Positions 63,627-64,000 of a DNA stretch of 64,000 bases are shown in pieces. The notes beneath the pieces were generated by a model that was not told the origin of the DNA, did not search any database, and was given only the letters and a program-made list of their open reading frames with translations. The DNA is from PALSA-894 sp963734185. GTDB lineage: Bacteria; Pseudomonadota; Alphaproteobacteria; Rhizobiales; Xanthobacteraceae. The stretch is taken from contig CAVTGA010000002.1 in NCBI GenBank assembly GCA_963734185.1, positions 744,001 to 808,000 of the forward strand. The letters are read 5' to 3'. The translations under genes and the position numbers were made by a program. Each line of letters opens with the position of its first letter. Within the stretch, counting starts at the first letter, position 1.

Positions 63627-64000
63627 ATGCCGCTCCTCGACATCAAAGGCCTGCGCCAGCGCTTCGGCGGCGTGACGGCGCTCGACGGCGCCGACCTTGT
63701 CGTCGAACCGGGACGCATCACTGGCCTGATCGGACCGAACGGCGCCGGCAAGACCACGCTGTTCAACGCCGTCACCGGTGCGCTGCGGCCGAACGGCGGC
63801 ACGGTCACGTTTGCCGGCACCGACGTGACCGGCTGGCGGCCGGATCGTCTGGCCGAGGTCGGGCTTTCGCGCACCTTCCAGATCGCGCGCGGCCTGGCCC
63901 AGCTCACCGTGATCGAGAACCTGATGCTGTACGGCAAGCATCAGCCGGGCGAGACGTTCTGGGCGGCGTTGCTGCGCCCCAAGGCGGCGCGAGCGCGCGA
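63627..64000 (+). CDS. Branched-chain amino acid-type ABC transporter ATP-binding protein (LivG), N-terminal part
   Basis: The first 124 residues are present before the window ends. The ATG at 63627 begins MPLLDIKGLRQRFGGVTALDG. Walker A reads GPNGAGKTT and the LivG-type block LSRTFQIARGLAQLTVIENL is visible. LivG pairs with LivF and two permeases to import branched-chain amino acids, amides or urea. The rest of the operon lies outside the window. Only 24 bases separate it from the eroded hydrolase gene. Confidence 0.88.
   Translation, partial: MPLLDIKGLRQRFGGVTALDGADLVVEPGRITGLIGPNGAGKTTLFNAVTGALRPNGGTVTFAGTDVTGWRPDRLAEVGLSRTFQIARGLAQLTVIENLMLYGKHQPGETFWAALLRPKAARAR

Overview
The window is GC-rich, densely coding DNA with many overlapping start and stop codons. 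Codon use, the GcvA-type LysR regulators, the alphaproteobacterial form of SerC, the two-gene hydantoinase systems, heterotetrameric sarcosine oxidase and the interspersed palindromic repeats all suggest a soil or rhizosphere alphaproteobacterium of the order Rhizobiales (Bradyrhizobiaceae/Xanthobacteraceae-like). This is an inference from gene content; no rRNA or other marker gene is present.

Bases 1-27,100 form a metabolic block. A homocitrate-synthase-like gene runs off the left edge. Next, on the minus strand, comes an operon of SerC-like aminotransferase, a dipeptide-type ABC importer and an AstE/AspA-type deacylase, divergent from a LysR regulator. A plus-strand operon follows: phosphoenolpyruvate mutase, a complete FbpA/PhnS-type ABC importer and an Ldh2-family 2-hydroxyacid dehydrogenase, with a second LysR gene after it. 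Then comes a minus-strand operon for class I fumarase (two subunits), a four-subunit succinate dehydrogenase and a truncated HesB-like protein. Last is a plus-strand SDR, split transketolase and mandelate-racemase/enolase operon. Four intergenic regions here share a 17-bp operator-like element (RTGA-N7-TC[AT]C with an A-rich core), so these units may form one regulon. The PEP mutase has no phosphonopyruvate decarboxylase partner but sits with an importer and a sulfolactate-dehydrogenase-like enzyme. My favoured reading is an organophosphonate catabolic route that runs PEP mutase in its favourable direction.

Bases 27,100-40,700 hold glycine betaine catabolism: soxBDAG, an MmgE/PrpD protein, an OpuC-type quaternary-amine importer, a GlxA/AraC regulator, a sarcosine/dimethylglycine-oxidase-like flavoprotein and a betaine-homocysteine-methyltransferase-like enzyme. 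The importer carries five apparent frameshifts, caused either by decay or by sequencing error.

Bases 40,800-51,400 are an accessory, partly eroded region. It holds a nonsense-disrupted DUF938 methyltransferase, a cytochrome c plus soluble sugar dehydrogenase pair, fragments of a phosphatase and two glycosyltransferases, a large orphan protein resembling the C-terminal half of Tc-toxin subunit A, and a scrambled tRNA-Ser remnant.

Bases 51,400-64,000 return to nitrogen-compound catabolism: hydantoinase A/B with an FAD amine oxidase, TenA, a second FAD oxidase, a CobW GTPase, a small unknown protein, a dihydropyrimidinase-type hydantoinase, a ThiY/NMT1-like protein and a Bug-family binding protein. 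An internally deleted dienelactone hydrolase and the start of a LivG-type ATPase lie at the right edge.
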